Of a stretch of 64,000 nucleotides of DNA, positions 43,798 through 53,042 are shown one piece after another. The notes beneath the pieces are model-generated. The model did no database searches. It saw nothing but the letters and a program-made list of their open reading frames with translations, and was not told the DNA's origin. Source of the DNA: Pseudomonadales bacterium (GTDB lineage: Bacteria; Pseudomonadota; Gammaproteobacteria; Pseudomonadales; Azotimanducaceae); assembly GCA_041395945.1 (NCBI GenBank), contig JAWKZN010000003.1, positions 186,001 through 250,000 of the forward strand. Reading direction: 5' to 3'. Within the stretch, counting starts at the first letter, position 1. Every line of letters starts with the position of its first letter. The position numbers and the translations under genes were made by a program.

Positions 43798-45878
43798 CTC
43801 TGTGACGCAGGAGCGACGCGCAGCACTTCGGAGATCGTCGTCAATCCTGCACCGACTTTCTGTGCCCCGGACAGCCGCAGGGTGCGCATGCCTTCTTTCA
43901 TCGCCACCTTGCGCAGCCCTTCGATATCGGTCTCGGTCTGCACCAGCCCCTGTACCTTCGTGCTCAAAGGCAGCAGTTCATAGACCCCCATGCGACCCAG
44001 GTAGCCGGTGTCCCGACACTCGAGGCAACCCCGGGGTGCATACACCCGGGCCGGCGGCTTCGCCCGGAAGGGGTGGGTGAGCAGCTGCCAGGCTTCGAGG
44101 TCGACGTTCTCTTCGACCTTGCAGTGCGGGCACAGGGTTCGCACCAGACGTTGCGCCATGACACCGAGCACGGTGGCTTTGATCATATAGGCAGGCAGGC
44201 CGAGGTCGAGCAGTCGGGTGATCGCCGTGGGCGCATCGTTAGTGTGCAGGGTGGAGATCACCAGGTGACCGGTCAGCGCCGCCTGAATCGCCATCTCCGC
44301 GGTTTCCAGATCACGGATCTCACCGACCATGATGATGTCCGGATCCTGTCGCAGCAGGGCGCGGACACCCTTCGCGAAAGTCACACCGATGTTCTGCTGC
44401 ACCTGCATCTGGTTGAAGGCGGGCTCCACCATTTCAATCGGATCTTCGATGGTGCAGACGTTCACCTCGTCTGTGGCCAGCTGCTTCAGGGTGGAATAGA
44501 GGGTGGTGGTCTTGCCCGAGCCGGTGGGTCCGGTCACCAGAACGATGCCGTTGGGCTGATTGATCATGCCATGCCAGCGCTTGTAGTCCTCACCGGCCAG
44601 TCCCAGCTCGGAAAAACTGCGCAGCAGTACATCCGGATCGAAAATCCGCATCACCATCTTCTCGCCGAAGGCGGTGGGCAGCGTCGACAGGCGCAGTTCG
44701 ACTTCGTCCCCTTCCTGGGACTTGGTCTTGATTCGGCCATCCTGGGGGCGACGTTTTTCCGCGACATCCATGCGGCCAAGGATCTTCAATCGGCTGGTCA
44801 CCGCCGCATTCACCGCACCCGGCAGTTCATAGACGTGATGCAGCACGCCATCGATGCGGAAACGGATCAGACCTTTCTCGCGGCGCGGTTCGATATGGAT
44901 ATCACTGGCCCGCTGCTCGAAGGCATAGTTGAGCAGCCAGTCCACGATGTTGACGATGTGCGCATCGTTGGCGTCCGGCGATTTGAGCGTGCCGAGTTCG
45001 AGCATCTGCTCGAGGTTGGCGATACCGGAGACCTCGAATCCCGCTTCCTCAGCGCGGGAGACGGACCGCGCCATGGTGTAGAACTCGAGCATGTATTTAT
45101 TCAGGTCCCGGGGATTCGCCACCTTGCGCTTGATGCGCCGGCCCCGCAGGGTCTGGGTGAGCATGCCCTCCCACTGATGCATGAAGGGCTGGGCACTGGC
45201 GATCACCACTTCGTCGTCGTTGACCTCGAGCACCAGGATGTTGTGGCGCTGAGCAAAGGCGTAGGACATCACTTCGGTCACCGCATTCACGTTGACCTTC
45301 AACGGATCGATGCGGGCATAGGGCTGGCGCGACTTGGCCGACAACCACAGCGTCAGGGTATCGAGGTCGAGTTTGTGGCCGGGCTTGTTGCGATTCTCGT
45401 ATTCCCGATCCGCCACGATCTCCATCGGATGCTGCAGCAGTTCTTTCTTGGTACGGGGGGCGATGAGAATGTCTTCCGCCTGACGCTGGCTGATGAATTC
45501 TTCCCGCACCAGGTCATCGAGCAGCGAAGGGAGGTCTAGCAGACGCTCTGCAAGCAGATCCGGCTGGTCGATCAGTCGCTCCGACAGGGAGGACTCCCGC
45601 GGCTGCGCACCATCGGCCGGTATCCCTGCGGCAATCGCCGCGTCGTCCGCTGTCATATCGGCAGACGCCTCCGGCACCGGGTCTGCGTCACCGGTCAGTG
45701 GCTCGTGCGCGTGATCGCGCGCGACATCGCGCGCGACTTCCAGCATCGAAGGTTCGGGGAATTTGGGCGAAGCCGCAGCCGGCACAGCCGCGGCGGAAGA
45801 TCCGCGCGTGCTGGGTGCCGCCTTCTGCGGTTCGCGTGGTGAGACAGGATTGGCCACGTAAGTCCCTGATTTAGCCAA
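43794..45878 (-). CDS. GspE/PilB-family secretion ATPase
   Basis: Hexameric motor ATPase of type II secretion or type IV pilus systems. 694 aa with an Ala/Pro-rich N-terminal tail of about 100 residues, an N-terminal adaptor domain, then the motor: GPTGSGKTTTLYSTLK (Walker A), an Asp box, RQDPDIIMVGEIRD (Walker B), STLHTNDAPTA (His box) and a tetracysteine pair CPHC...CLEC. No partner secretin, pseudopilin or inner-membrane protein lies nearby, so the system it serves is unknown. It is the first gene of the glnE-ilvE-LPS array. The N-terminal extension includes a VARDVARD repeat encoded by alternating gcgcgc/gatc DNA. Confidence 0.9.
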   Translation of the reverse strand: MAKSGTYVANPVSPREPQKAAPSTRGSSAAAVPAAASPKFPEPSMLEVARDVARDHAHEPLTGDADPVPEASADMTADDAAIAAGIPADGAQPRESSLSERLIDQPDLLAERLLDLPSLLDDLVREEFISQRQAEDILIAPRTKKELLQHPMEIVADREYENRNKPGHKLDLDTLTLWLSAKSRQPYARIDPLKVNVNAVTEVMSYAFAQRHNILVLEVNDDEVVIASAQPFMHQWEGMLTQTLRGRRIKRKVANPRDLNKYMLEFYTMARSVSRAEEAGFEVSGIANLEQMLELGTLKSPDANDAHIVNIVDWLLNYAFEQRASDIHIEPRREKGLIRFRIDGVLHHVYELPGAVNAAVTSRLKILGRMDVAEKRRPQDGRIKTKSQEGDEVELRLSTLPTAFGEKMVMRIFDPDVLLRSFSELGLAGEDYKRWHGMINQPNGIVLVTGPTGSGKTTTLYSTLKQLATDEVNVCTIEDPIEMVEPAFNQMQVQQNIGVTFAKGVRALLRQDPDIIMVGEIRDLETAEMAIQAALTGHLVISTLHTNDAPTAITRLLDLGLPAYMIKATVLGVMAQRLVRTLCPHCKVEENVDLEAWQLLTHPFRAKPPARVYAPRGCLECRDTGYLGRMGVYELLPLSTKVQGLVQTETDIEGLRKVAMKEGMRTLRLSGAQKVGAGLTTISEVLRVAPASQS

Positions 45879-46030
45879 ACTTTAGCATCCAGACGAGCAG
45901 TTAACGGCATGCCAGAGGCAATTTCAACCGACTTCTCGTCGGCAAACATGACAGCCATCACACACCCGGCCACAGTGCCGGACATGTGGTGTAAAATCCG
46001 CGGCCCTTCTCCCGGCAAGAGTCTGCACCC

Positions 46031-47335
46031 TTGGACACGAGCGGCTACACCCGATGGTTCCGGGATTCAACACCCTACATCAGCATGCACCGCAACAAGA
46101 CCTTCGTGGTCCTGCTGGAGGGTGAAGCCCTCGATCACCCGAACTTTGTCAACATCGTGCACGATCTGGCCCTGGTGCACGTCCTGGGTGCCCGCCTGGT
46201 CATCGTCCACGGTGCCCGCTCCCAGATCGCCAATCGCCTGCCGGACGGGGTATTCCACAATGGCCGCCGGGTGACGAGAGAAGAAGACCTGTCCATTCTG
46301 CTGCGTATTTTCGGCGAGCTGCGAACCCGGGTGGAGGCCTTGTTCTCCACTGGCCTGCCCACCAGTCCCCTGCGGGAAACGGAAATCAGTGTGGTCAGCG
46401 GCAACTTCGTCACCGCCCGCCCCCTGGGCATCATCGACGGGGTCGACCACCAGCTCACCGGCTGCACCCGCAAGGTGCACGCCACCCGGATTCACGGGGC
46501 TCTCGGCAGCGGTGCACTGGTGCTCATGTCGCCCATGGGGTATTCGTCGTCGGGTCAGGTCTTCAATCTGGCCTCGGACGAGCTGGCGGCAGACGTGGCC
46601 CTGGCCATCGGTGCAGACAAACTCATCGTGTTCAATGACAGCGGCGCGCTCACGGACGGCGATGGCGACCGCATCTCCCAGATGAGCCCGTCCCAGCTGC
46701 AGAGCATCGCCGAGGCCAACGGCGATCCGCAGCAGTCACAGTATCTGCAATCCATGGTCCGGGCGTGCCGCGGCGGCCTGAAGAGCTGTCAGCTGGTCAG
46801 CTACAGCGAAGACGGCGCGCTGCTCCGGGAGCTCTTCACAGCCCAGGGTGCCGGCACTCAGATCCGGGAAACCGGCAGTGAGTTCATCCGTCCTGCAACC
46901 ACGGCGGATGTTGCCAGCATCGTGGAAATGATCCGGCCGCTGGAGGAGTCCGGTGTGCTGGTGCGACGCTCCAGGGATCGACTCGAAGCGGAGATCGAAC
47001 ATTTCCTCGTTGCCGCCATCGACAATACGGTGATCGGCTGCTGTGCGCTTTATCCCTACGGTGATGCAGTGGAACTGGCCTGTGTGGCCGTGCATCCTTC
47101 TTACCGCGACGCCGACCCGAGTGTGGGCCTGAGTCTGCTGGAAGCCGCCGAGAAGACCGCGCGCACCATGGGTGCCGGACGCCTGTTTGTACTGACCACC
47201 CAGACCCGGGACTGGTTTCTGGATAACGCCTTCGTGGATGCACCCATTGAAGACCTGCCGGCACCGAAACAGGCCCTCTACAACTTTCAACGCAATTCAA
47301 AAGTGATGATCAAACAACTTGGAACCAAGGCATGA
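46031..47335 (+). CDS. argA: N-acetylglutamate synthase
   Basis: First step of arginine synthesis: acetyl-CoA + glutamate to N-acetylglutamate. 434 aa with an N-terminal amino-acid-kinase domain (KTFVVLLEGEALDHPNFVNI, IVHGARSQI) that normally binds the arginine inhibitor, and a C-terminal GNAT domain (VELACVAVHPSYRDADPSVG). A TTG at 46031 is the start: the protein then opens YTRWFRDSTPYI as in the family, with aagag nine bases upstream, and no ATG is available before residue 19. The stop overlaps the ilvD ATG. Confidence 0.94.
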   Translation: MDTSGYTRWFRDSTPYISMHRNKTFVVLLEGEALDHPNFVNIVHDLALVHVLGARLVIVHGARSQIANRLPDGVFHNGRRVTREEDLSILLRIFGELRTRVEALFSTGLPTSPLRETEISVVSGNFVTARPLGIIDGVDHQLTGCTRKVHATRIHGALGSGALVLMSPMGYSSSGQVFNLASDELAADVALAIGADKLIVFNDSGALTDGDGDRISQMSPSQLQSIAEANGDPQQSQYLQSMVRACRGGLKSCQLVSYSEDGALLRELFTAQGAGTQIRETGSEFIRPATTADVASIVEMIRPLEESGVLVRRSRDRLEAEIEHFLVAAIDNTVIGCCALYPYGDAVELACVAVHPSYRDADPSVGLSLLEAAEKTARTMGAGRLFVLTTQTRDWFLDNAFVDAPIEDLPAPKQALYNFQRNSKVMIKQLGTKA

Positions 47336-48999
47336 CCAGCAAGCGACCTTATTCGTCCACCATCGTCGATGGTGTCACCCACGCTCCCAGCCGGGCCATG
47401 CTCCACGCAGTGGGATTTACCGATGCGGATTTCAGCAAGCCCCAGATCGGCATCGCTTCGACCTTCAGCATGGTCACGCCCTGCAACATGCACATCAACA
47501 CGCTGGCGGACGCGGCCGGCATGGGCGCAGACGAAGCGGGCGGCAAGAGCGTGCTGTTCAATACGATCACCGTCTCCGACGGCATCTCCATGGGCAGTCC
47601 GGGCATGCGCTACTCGCTGGTATCCCGGGAGGTTATCGCAGATTCGATCGAAACGGTGGTCGGCGCCCAGGGCTTTGATGGATTCGTCGCCATCGGCGGG
47701 TGCGACAAGAACATGCCCGCCTGCGCCATCGCCATGGCGCGGCTCGACCGGCCGAGTGTGTTTGTCTACGGCGGCACCATTCAGCCGGGTGCTGAGCGCC
47801 GCGACATCATTTCCGTGTTCGAAGCGGTCGGCGGACATGCCGCCGGCAATGTTTCGGACATCGCGCTCAAGGAAGTCGAGCGCACGGCCATCCCCGGACC
47901 CGGCTCCTGCGGCGGCATGTACACGGCCAATACCATGGCCTCCGCCATCGAAGCCCTCGGTCTGTCTCTGCCCAACAGCTCCGCACAGGAAGCCGTATCC
48001 CAGGCCAAGCGCGACGACAGTTATCGTGCGGGTGCCGCGGTGTTCAATCTGATCGAGCGCGGTCTGCGCCCGAGCGACATCCTCTGCCGGGAAGCCTTCG
48101 AAAACGCGATCACCACGGTGATCGCCCTCGAAGGTTCAACCAATGCCGTGCTGCATCTGCTGGCCATCGCGCATGCCGCCAATGTGCCCCTGTCACTGGC
48201 AGACTTCAGCCGCATCGGCGCCCGGGTACCCGTGCTCGCCGACATGCGTCCGGCCGGACAGTACGCGATGAGTGAACTGATCGCGATCGGCGGCATCCAG
48301 CCACTGATGAAGCGACTGCTCGACGAAGGTCTGCTGCATGGGGACTGTATGACGGTGACCGGAAATACCCTGCGGGAGAATCTCGCGGAGGTGGCCGACT
48401 ATCCCGCCGGTCAGCAGATCATCCGGCCCTTCAGCAATCCGGTTAAGAAGGACTCCCATCTGGTCATTCTGCACGGCAATCTGGCCCCCGAAGGCGCAGT
48501 CGCGAAGATCACCGGGCACGAAGGGCTGGTGTTCACAGGCAAAGCCAAGTGCTTCCAGGGCGAGGAGGCCGCCATGAGCGCGATCATGGCTGGGGTGATC
48601 GTCAAGGGTGATGTGGTCGTGGTGCGCTATGAAGGTCCACGGGGTGGACCCGGCATGCGTGAAATGCTCTCACCGACCAGCGCCATCAATGGCCGCGGGC
48701 TCTCCAAAGACGTGGCACTGATCACCGACGGACGTTTCAGCGGCGGTTCCCACGGCTTCGTGATCGGCCATATCACGCCCGAAGCTTTCGAAGGCGGACC
48801 CATTGCCCTGATCGAAGACGGCGACACCATCACCGTGGATGCCGAAGCACGGGAAATCCGTCTGCAGGTGGACGACGCGGAAATCGCGCGACGGCGGGCC
48901 CGCTGGCAGCCACCTGCGCCCTACACCACCCGCGGCGCGCTGGCGAAATACGCGAAGCTGGTGAGCTCAGCGAGTCTGGGCGCAGTCACCGACCTCTGA
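47332..48999 (+). CDS. ilvD: Dihydroxy-acid dehydratase
   Basis: Iron-sulfur enzyme of branched-chain amino acid synthesis, dehydrating 2,3-dihydroxy-isovalerate and -methylvalerate. 555 aa, in the size class of about 555-560 aa. Cluster ligands and the active site are visible: TPCNMHINTLAD, IGGCDKNMPACAIAMARLD and GPGSCGGMYTANTMASA, plus DGRFSGGSHGFVIGH near the C-terminus. It starts in a 4-base overlap with argA, so the two amino-acid genes are co-translated. Confidence 0.97.
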   Translation: MTSKRPYSSTIVDGVTHAPSRAMLHAVGFTDADFSKPQIGIASTFSMVTPCNMHINTLADAAGMGADEAGGKSVLFNTITVSDGISMGSPGMRYSLVSREVIADSIETVVGAQGFDGFVAIGGCDKNMPACAIAMARLDRPSVFVYGGTIQPGAERRDIISVFEAVGGHAAGNVSDIALKEVERTAIPGPGSCGGMYTANTMASAIEALGLSLPNSSAQEAVSQAKRDDSYRAGAAVFNLIERGLRPSDILCREAFENAITTVIALEGSTNAVLHLLAIAHAANVPLSLADFSRIGARVPVLADMRPAGQYAMSELIAIGGIQPLMKRLLDEGLLHGDCMTVTGNTLRENLAEVADYPAGQQIIRPFSNPVKKDSHLVILHGNLAPEGAVAKITGHEGLVFTGKAKCFQGEEAAMSAIMAGVIVKGDVVVVRYEGPRGGPGMREMLSPTSAINGRGLSKDVALITDGRFSGGSHGFVIGHITPEAFEGGPIALIEDGDTITVDAEAREIRLQVDDAEIARRRARWQPPAPYTTRGALAKYAKLVSSASLGAVTDL

Positions 49000-49017
49000 C
49001 GGCGGACGCCCAGACGC

Positions 49018-49040
49018 GCCGGCACGCGGTGACTGCCGGC
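49018..49040 (+). terminator. Possible hairpin terminator after ilvD
   Basis: gccggca and tgccggc pair perfectly around a 9-nt loop, 19 bases after the ilvD stop. A second small stem (caccc/gggtg) follows. There is no T run, so intrinsic termination is doubtful. Confidence 0.35.
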
Positions 49041-49125
49041 ACCCTGTGACCGGGTGCTCAGTTCATCGCCCCGCCATGCACTAGCATGAAAGCTCGCACG
49101 GCGGACGAGCCCGCGGACTGCAAGC

Positions 49126-49893
49126 ATGGATGCCCCGAGAACCTGGATCTTCCAGCGCGTCTTACTGGTGACGCTGATCTCGATCGCCGCCTCGGTGGCG
49201 ATCACGCTGGCCATTACCTGGTTTTTTACCGGCGCCTTCCAGCTCGGCATGGGCCTGTTCATCGCGATTTTCGCACCGGCTGTGATCGCGCCCGTGGGCA
49301 GCTATCAGTACATCTCCCTCACCTGTCGTCTGCGCACAGCCAACGAGCAGCTGCGCGTCCTGTCCGAGATCGATTCGCTGACCGGCGCCCTCAACCGGCG
49401 ACGCTTTCTCGAACTCAGCGAACAGCAGCTGTCGCTGGCCGCTCGACACGGCTACCCGACCAGTCTGCTGGTCATCGACTTCGACCACTTCAAACAGGTC
49501 AACGACCGTTATGGCCACGCCGGTGGCGATCGGGTGCTGGTGGAGATCACCGAAGTCATACGCCGGACCATTCGCGACTCAGATCTGCTCGGCCGGGTCG
49601 GTGGCGAAGAATTCGCACTGCTCCTGCCCCATACCGCCGGACAGGGTGCCGCACTCCTGGCCGAGCGGGTCGTGCAGGCGATCCGCGCCACGGCGATCGA
49701 CGCCGCCGATGTATCGATTCAGGTCACTGTCAGTATCGGTGGGGCAACCTGCGAGAGCAGCCGCACTCCGCTGGATCAGCTGCTGCACAGCGCCGACGAA
49801 CAGCTCTACGAGGCAAAACAGGCGGGCCGTAATCGCGTGCATATTTCGCCTGCCGCGGGAGATATCGACCGCCGCTACCAGGCCGCATCGTGA
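49126..49893 (+). CDS. Membrane-bound diguanylate cyclase (GGDEF)
   Basis: 255 aa: two N-terminal membrane segments (about 9-32 and 38-60), a short coiled linker, then a GGDEF domain. The active-site loop reads RVGGEEF, a functional GGEEF variant. The metal and substrate contacts DSLTGALNRRRF and IDFDHFKQVNDRYGHAGGD are intact, so c-di-GMP synthesis is likely. There is no recognised sensor domain beyond the membrane part and no obvious I-site RxxD just before GGEEF. It may feed the fimX-like receptor elsewhere in the window (inference). Confidence 0.92.
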   Translation: MDAPRTWIFQRVLLVTLISIAASVAITLAITWFFTGAFQLGMGLFIAIFAPAVIAPVGSYQYISLTCRLRTANEQLRVLSEIDSLTGALNRRRFLELSEQQLSLAARHGYPTSLLVIDFDHFKQVNDRYGHAGGDRVLVEITEVIRRTIRDSDLLGRVGGEEFALLLPHTAGQGAALLAERVVQAIRATAIDAADVSIQVTVSIGGATCESSRTPLDQLLHSADEQLYEAKQAGRNRVHISPAAGDIDRRYQAAS

Positions 49894-49997
49894 TCAGCAC
49901 AAGGCCTGCGCCTTCTGCCGCGGCGCCGCAACGGGGACTCATGTACCCGCCAGCCGCGAATTGCATACCTGGGTCCGGCAGGACAGAATCGGAAACC

Positions 49998-50591
49998 ATG
50001 ACGTCGAACAGACAGCCAGGACCGCATCCGTTCGTCACAGCACTCTGTGCCGTGGTGTTTTGGCTCGGCGCAGGCATGCCGAGTGTTCAGGCCGACAGCG
50101 CCGCATTGGCACTCCCGACTGCCGCGGCAGACAGCCCTGGGACCGCAGCAGACGGTGTTGCGGGGCTGCGCGCGTCCCGCATCCTGGTGGACAAATCCGA
50201 GCGCCTCCTGACTCTCTTCAGCGCCGGCAGGCCGATTCGCCAGTATCCGATTTCCCTCGGTCTCAATCCCCGGGGGCACAAACTCCAGGAAGGGGACAAG
50301 CGTACCCCGGAAGGCATCTATCTCATCGACTTCAAGAACCCGGACAGCGCCTTCTACCGCTCCCTGCGGGTTTCCTATCCGAACGAGCGGGATCGCCTGG
50401 CCGCCGAGGAGCGCGGCTACGAGCCCGGCGGACAGATCATGATCCACGGCACCCCGAACGGCCGTCTGATCCGAACTTCGAGCAGCTATGGCTACGACTG
50501 GACCGATGGCTGCATCGCGGTCACCAATGCCGCCATGGATGAGCTCTGGCAACTGGTGGATCTCGGAACACTCATCGAAATCAGACCCTGA
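49998..50591 (+). CDS. L,D-transpeptidase (YkuD domain), exported
   Basis: About 197 aa from ATG 49998, beginning with a signal peptide (FVTALCAVVFWLGAGMPSVQA). The YkuD catalytic domain shows YPISLGLNPRGHKLQEGDKRTPEGIY, HGTPNG and the catalytic Cys in DWTDGCIAVTN. Such enzymes make 3-3 crosslinks in peptidoglycan or anchor lipoproteins. The frame is open upstream to 49890, but an export signal is only at the start if 49998 is used. Confidence 0.9.
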   Translation: MTSNRQPGPHPFVTALCAVVFWLGAGMPSVQADSAALALPTAAADSPGTAADGVAGLRASRILVDKSERLLTLFSAGRPIRQYPISLGLNPRGHKLQEGDKRTPEGIYLIDFKNPDSAFYRSLRVSYPNERDRLAAEERGYEPGGQIMIHGTPNGRLIRTSSSYGYDWTDGCIAVTNAAMDELWQLVDLGTLIEIRP

Positions 50592-50607
50592 AACCTGCGG
50601 GCACACA

Positions 50608-50886
50608 ATGGACTGGAAAATCTTCCTCACCGTCTTCGGCACCGTTTTCCTCGCTGAGCTGGGGGACAAAACTCAGCTCGCCACGCTGCTCTTTGCCAGC
50701 CGCGAAGGGGTCAGTCTGCTCACGGTGTTTCTGGCCGCTTCCGCCGCGCTGATCGCCACCACCGCGGTCGGTGTCGCCGCGGGCAGTTTCGTAGCGGACC
50801 AGATCGATCCGAAGTACCTGTCCTATGTCGCCGGGGCAGGCTTCATCCTGATCGGGCTGTGGACGCTCTGGACCGCAGCGAACTGA
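50608..50886 (+). CDS. GDT1/TMEM165 (UPF0016) family membrane protein, single module
   Basis: 92-aa membrane protein with one copy of the family signature (FLAELGDKTQLATLLFA) and three predicted membrane segments. The family exports Mn2+ or Ca2+. Many members carry two such modules; this one has a single module, so it probably forms dimers. Start ATG 50608 has a GGG seven bases before it. It follows the L,D-transpeptidase by 16 bases. Confidence 0.9.
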   Translation: MDWKIFLTVFGTVFLAELGDKTQLATLLFASREGVSLLTVFLAASAALIATTAVGVAAGSFVADQIDPKYLSYVAGAGFILIGLWTLWTAAN

Positions 50887-50899
50887 TGCTGCAGTCCGT

Positions 50900-52405
50900 T
50901 TAAACCGGGTCCCGGGTGTTGACGCCGTCCAGAGGATAGATGGGCCGGCGCACTCTGCTGAATGTGAGCTGGGAGTAGTCTGAGGTGCACACCCCGACCC
51001 CGGCGCATTCCACTGTCTCCCGGACCAGGGGAGCAAATCCAACCCGGTAGTGGATGCGGGATTTCAGCATCAGAAAACGCCGGGAGCGCGGCTCGATGCC
51101 CAGGGAGCGGAAACAGCCCGGATCGAAGGGTTCGATGTGCCGGGAAATGACCACCACATCGACCGATCCGATACGCAGCACGGCCGTCCTGCCCATGTTC
51201 ATGGTCAGACCCCGGGACATCGCAACGGTGGCCGGGAAACGCCCTTCGCTCAACAGTTTTACCGTGCCCGTCACCCGCAGTGGTCTGCTCTGTACCTTGA
51301 GTGCCGGCATCTTCAGCTTGCCGCCAAGATCCAGGCTGATTTCGTTGCCGATACCGGCCGCTTCCATCTGCGCAACGGCTGCCGGATCGAAGATTCCGAA
51401 TACGGCAACGTCTTCCAGGCCCTGCCTGAGAATTTCCGCCAGTACTTCTGTGGTATCCATGGTGCCGCCCGATGCCGTGTTGTCGTAGTGATCCAGCAGC
51501 AGCACGGGGCCATCGGACGCCCCGGACTCACCAAGCTGTTTTGCCCGGGCCACCGACTCCTCGAGCGGGTCGACCTTATAGACGAAGGCGGCTCTGTCCT
51601 GCCACGCCTGGTCGAGCAGTTCATCGCGCCAGCTTTCAGCCAGCGCCCGGTCGGCGTCTGTCACCACCACCACCGACAGTCCGGCGTTGTAAATGTCGGC
51701 GTGGGGAAAACCTGTAAACAGACTCACCGCGATACCGCCCTGGGCTTCCATTTCGATCACCCGCTGCTGCAGTTCCCGATTGGGGAAGTCGTCGGTACCC
51801 TGGCGCATCACATGCGGCAGCATGGGTGCATTACCCCAGACCATGGTGGGGCGCACTTTTCCTGTCACGCAATCGAGTATGGCTCGACCGCCTCTGAGGG
51901 CCGTGCCATCCATGTCGATGTGGGGATACGTGTGATAGCCTGTTATGAGCGTGGCGTGCTCGACGATGGCCGGATACAGATTGGCGTGCATGTCCAGCGC
52001 AACGGCAATCGGCAGGCTGGGTGCGATCTCCCGGATCCGCCTGAGCAGTTCGCCCTCGCCGTCTTCATAGGTGCGCGTGACCATGGCACCATGCAGATCC
52101 AGCATCAGCGCGTCGCAGCCACCGGCCACCGCCGCCAGTATCTTCGCGCACGCATACTCGAAGGCGTCGTCTTCCACAGGACCCGAAGGCGGGGCTGCCG
52201 CCACCACCGGAATGGTCACCCGGGCGCCGACTTCGGCAGCCGCCTGCAGATAACCGCCGACACAGCTGGCGGTGCCCCGATAGGTTCGGATCGCCTCCTC
52301 TCCTTCCAGGGGCACGCCGCGGCCACCGGAGAAGCGATCGAGATCTGTGAGTACCGGCGAGAAGGTGTTCGTCTCGTGACTGAGTGTGGCTATGACAACG
52401 TGCAT
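50900..52405 (-). CDS. M81 family metallopeptidase (MlrC-like)
   Basis: About 501 aa. MlrC-type enzymes are zinc proteins first known from microcystin breakdown; most family members have unknown substrates. Metal-binding blocks seen: TLSHETNTFSP near the N-terminus, MLDLHGAMV and ALDMHANLYP. ATG 52405 gives the family opening MHVVIATLSHETNTF and has agggt seven bases upstream; the frame extends to 52468. It starts 4 bases after the cytochrome c gene, so it belongs to the sulfite dehydrogenase operon, an odd pairing. Confidence 0.9.
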   Translation of the reverse strand: MHVVIATLSHETNTFSPVLTDLDRFSGGRGVPLEGEEAIRTYRGTASCVGGYLQAAAEVGARVTIPVVAAAPPSGPVEDDAFEYACAKILAAVAGGCDALMLDLHGAMVTRTYEDGEGELLRRIREIAPSLPIAVALDMHANLYPAIVEHATLITGYHTYPHIDMDGTALRGGRAILDCVTGKVRPTMVWGNAPMLPHVMRQGTDDFPNRELQQRVIEMEAQGGIAVSLFTGFPHADIYNAGLSVVVVTDADRALAESWRDELLDQAWQDRAAFVYKVDPLEESVARAKQLGESGASDGPVLLLDHYDNTASGGTMDTTEVLAEILRQGLEDVAVFGIFDPAAVAQMEAAGIGNEISLDLGGKLKMPALKVQSRPLRVTGTVKLLSEGRFPATVAMSRGLTMNMGRTAVLRIGSVDVVVISRHIEPFDPGCFRSLGIEPRSRRFLMLKSRIHYRVGFAPLVRETVECAGVGVCTSDYSQLTFSRVRRPIYPLDGVNTRDPV

Positions 52406-52409
52406 GGAT

Positions 52410-53042
52410 TCACCCTGGATCCGACGGTTGCGGATGTTCTGTGTAGCTTGAGTGGAAACCACCGGCATTCGGCATGGGGACTGCGGGTAGTGAGCGGGCG
52501 TTCAGCTCATGATTCTCAGCGACGATGCCATTGAGAAAAAGCACATAGGCAGTGAGCGCGTAAACCTGATCGTCACTCAGGGAGCCCGGACTCTGGTAAG
52601 GCATCGCACGACGCACGTAGTCGAACAGGGTGGTCGCGTAGGGCCAGTAGCTGCCGACGGTGAGCAGTGGTGCCGGTCCGGCGAGCGACCCCTGGCCACC
52701 GGCGAGGCGGTCGTTGATGCCGCCTGTCCCGTCAGCTCCGTGACAGGCCTGACAATGTACGGCATAGAGTTCGCCGCCAGCGGCGGCGCTACCCGAACCC
52801 GCGGGCAGACCCGTGCCGTCGGGCAGGATGGTCTTTGCCAGGGCGCCGATCTCCGCCGCGGTGAGCGGCTCACCGAGGTCCGGATTCAGCCGCTCGCCCC
52901 AGCCCGGGCTGGTAAGCAGAAGCAGGGTGACCAGCTGAACGTAGATTGCAACGCGGCGGCCTGACGCACTGCCCAGCGCGCGCCACAGTTGTACGCGCAC
53001 CGCAAAAAATCCAGAAAACCTCTGCGCCCTATACAAAGGCAT
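52410..53042 (-). CDS. c-type cytochrome, probable electron acceptor of the sulfite dehydrogenase
   Basis: About 210 aa with an N-terminal hydrophobic export segment (VAIYVQLVTLLLLTSPGWG) and one haem site HCQACHGADGTGG. A Met-containing AMPYQSPGSLSDDQVYALTAYVL segment supplies the axial ligand and resembles SoxD/SorB-type cytochromes. Start ATG 53042 has gggagag seven bases upstream and overlaps the dehydrogenase gene end by 14 bases. The pair forms a molybdenum/haem enzyme system in the periplasm (inference from order). Confidence 0.9.
   Translation of the reverse strand: MPLYRAQRFSGFFAVRVQLWRALGSASGRRVAIYVQLVTLLLLTSPGWGERLNPDLGEPLTAAEIGALAKTILPDGTGLPAGSGSAAAGGELYAVHCQACHGADGTGGINDRLAGGQGSLAGPAPLLTVGSYWPYATTLFDYVRRAMPYQSPGSLSDDQVYALTAYVLFLNGIVAENHELNARSLPAVPMPNAGGFHSSYTEHPQPSDPG

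Noticed and set aside
45700..45740. Alternating gcgcgc/gatc stretch considered as an intergenic repeat or restriction-related site
   Set aside because: It lies inside the ATPase coding region and simply encodes a VARDVARD repeat in the N-terminal tail.
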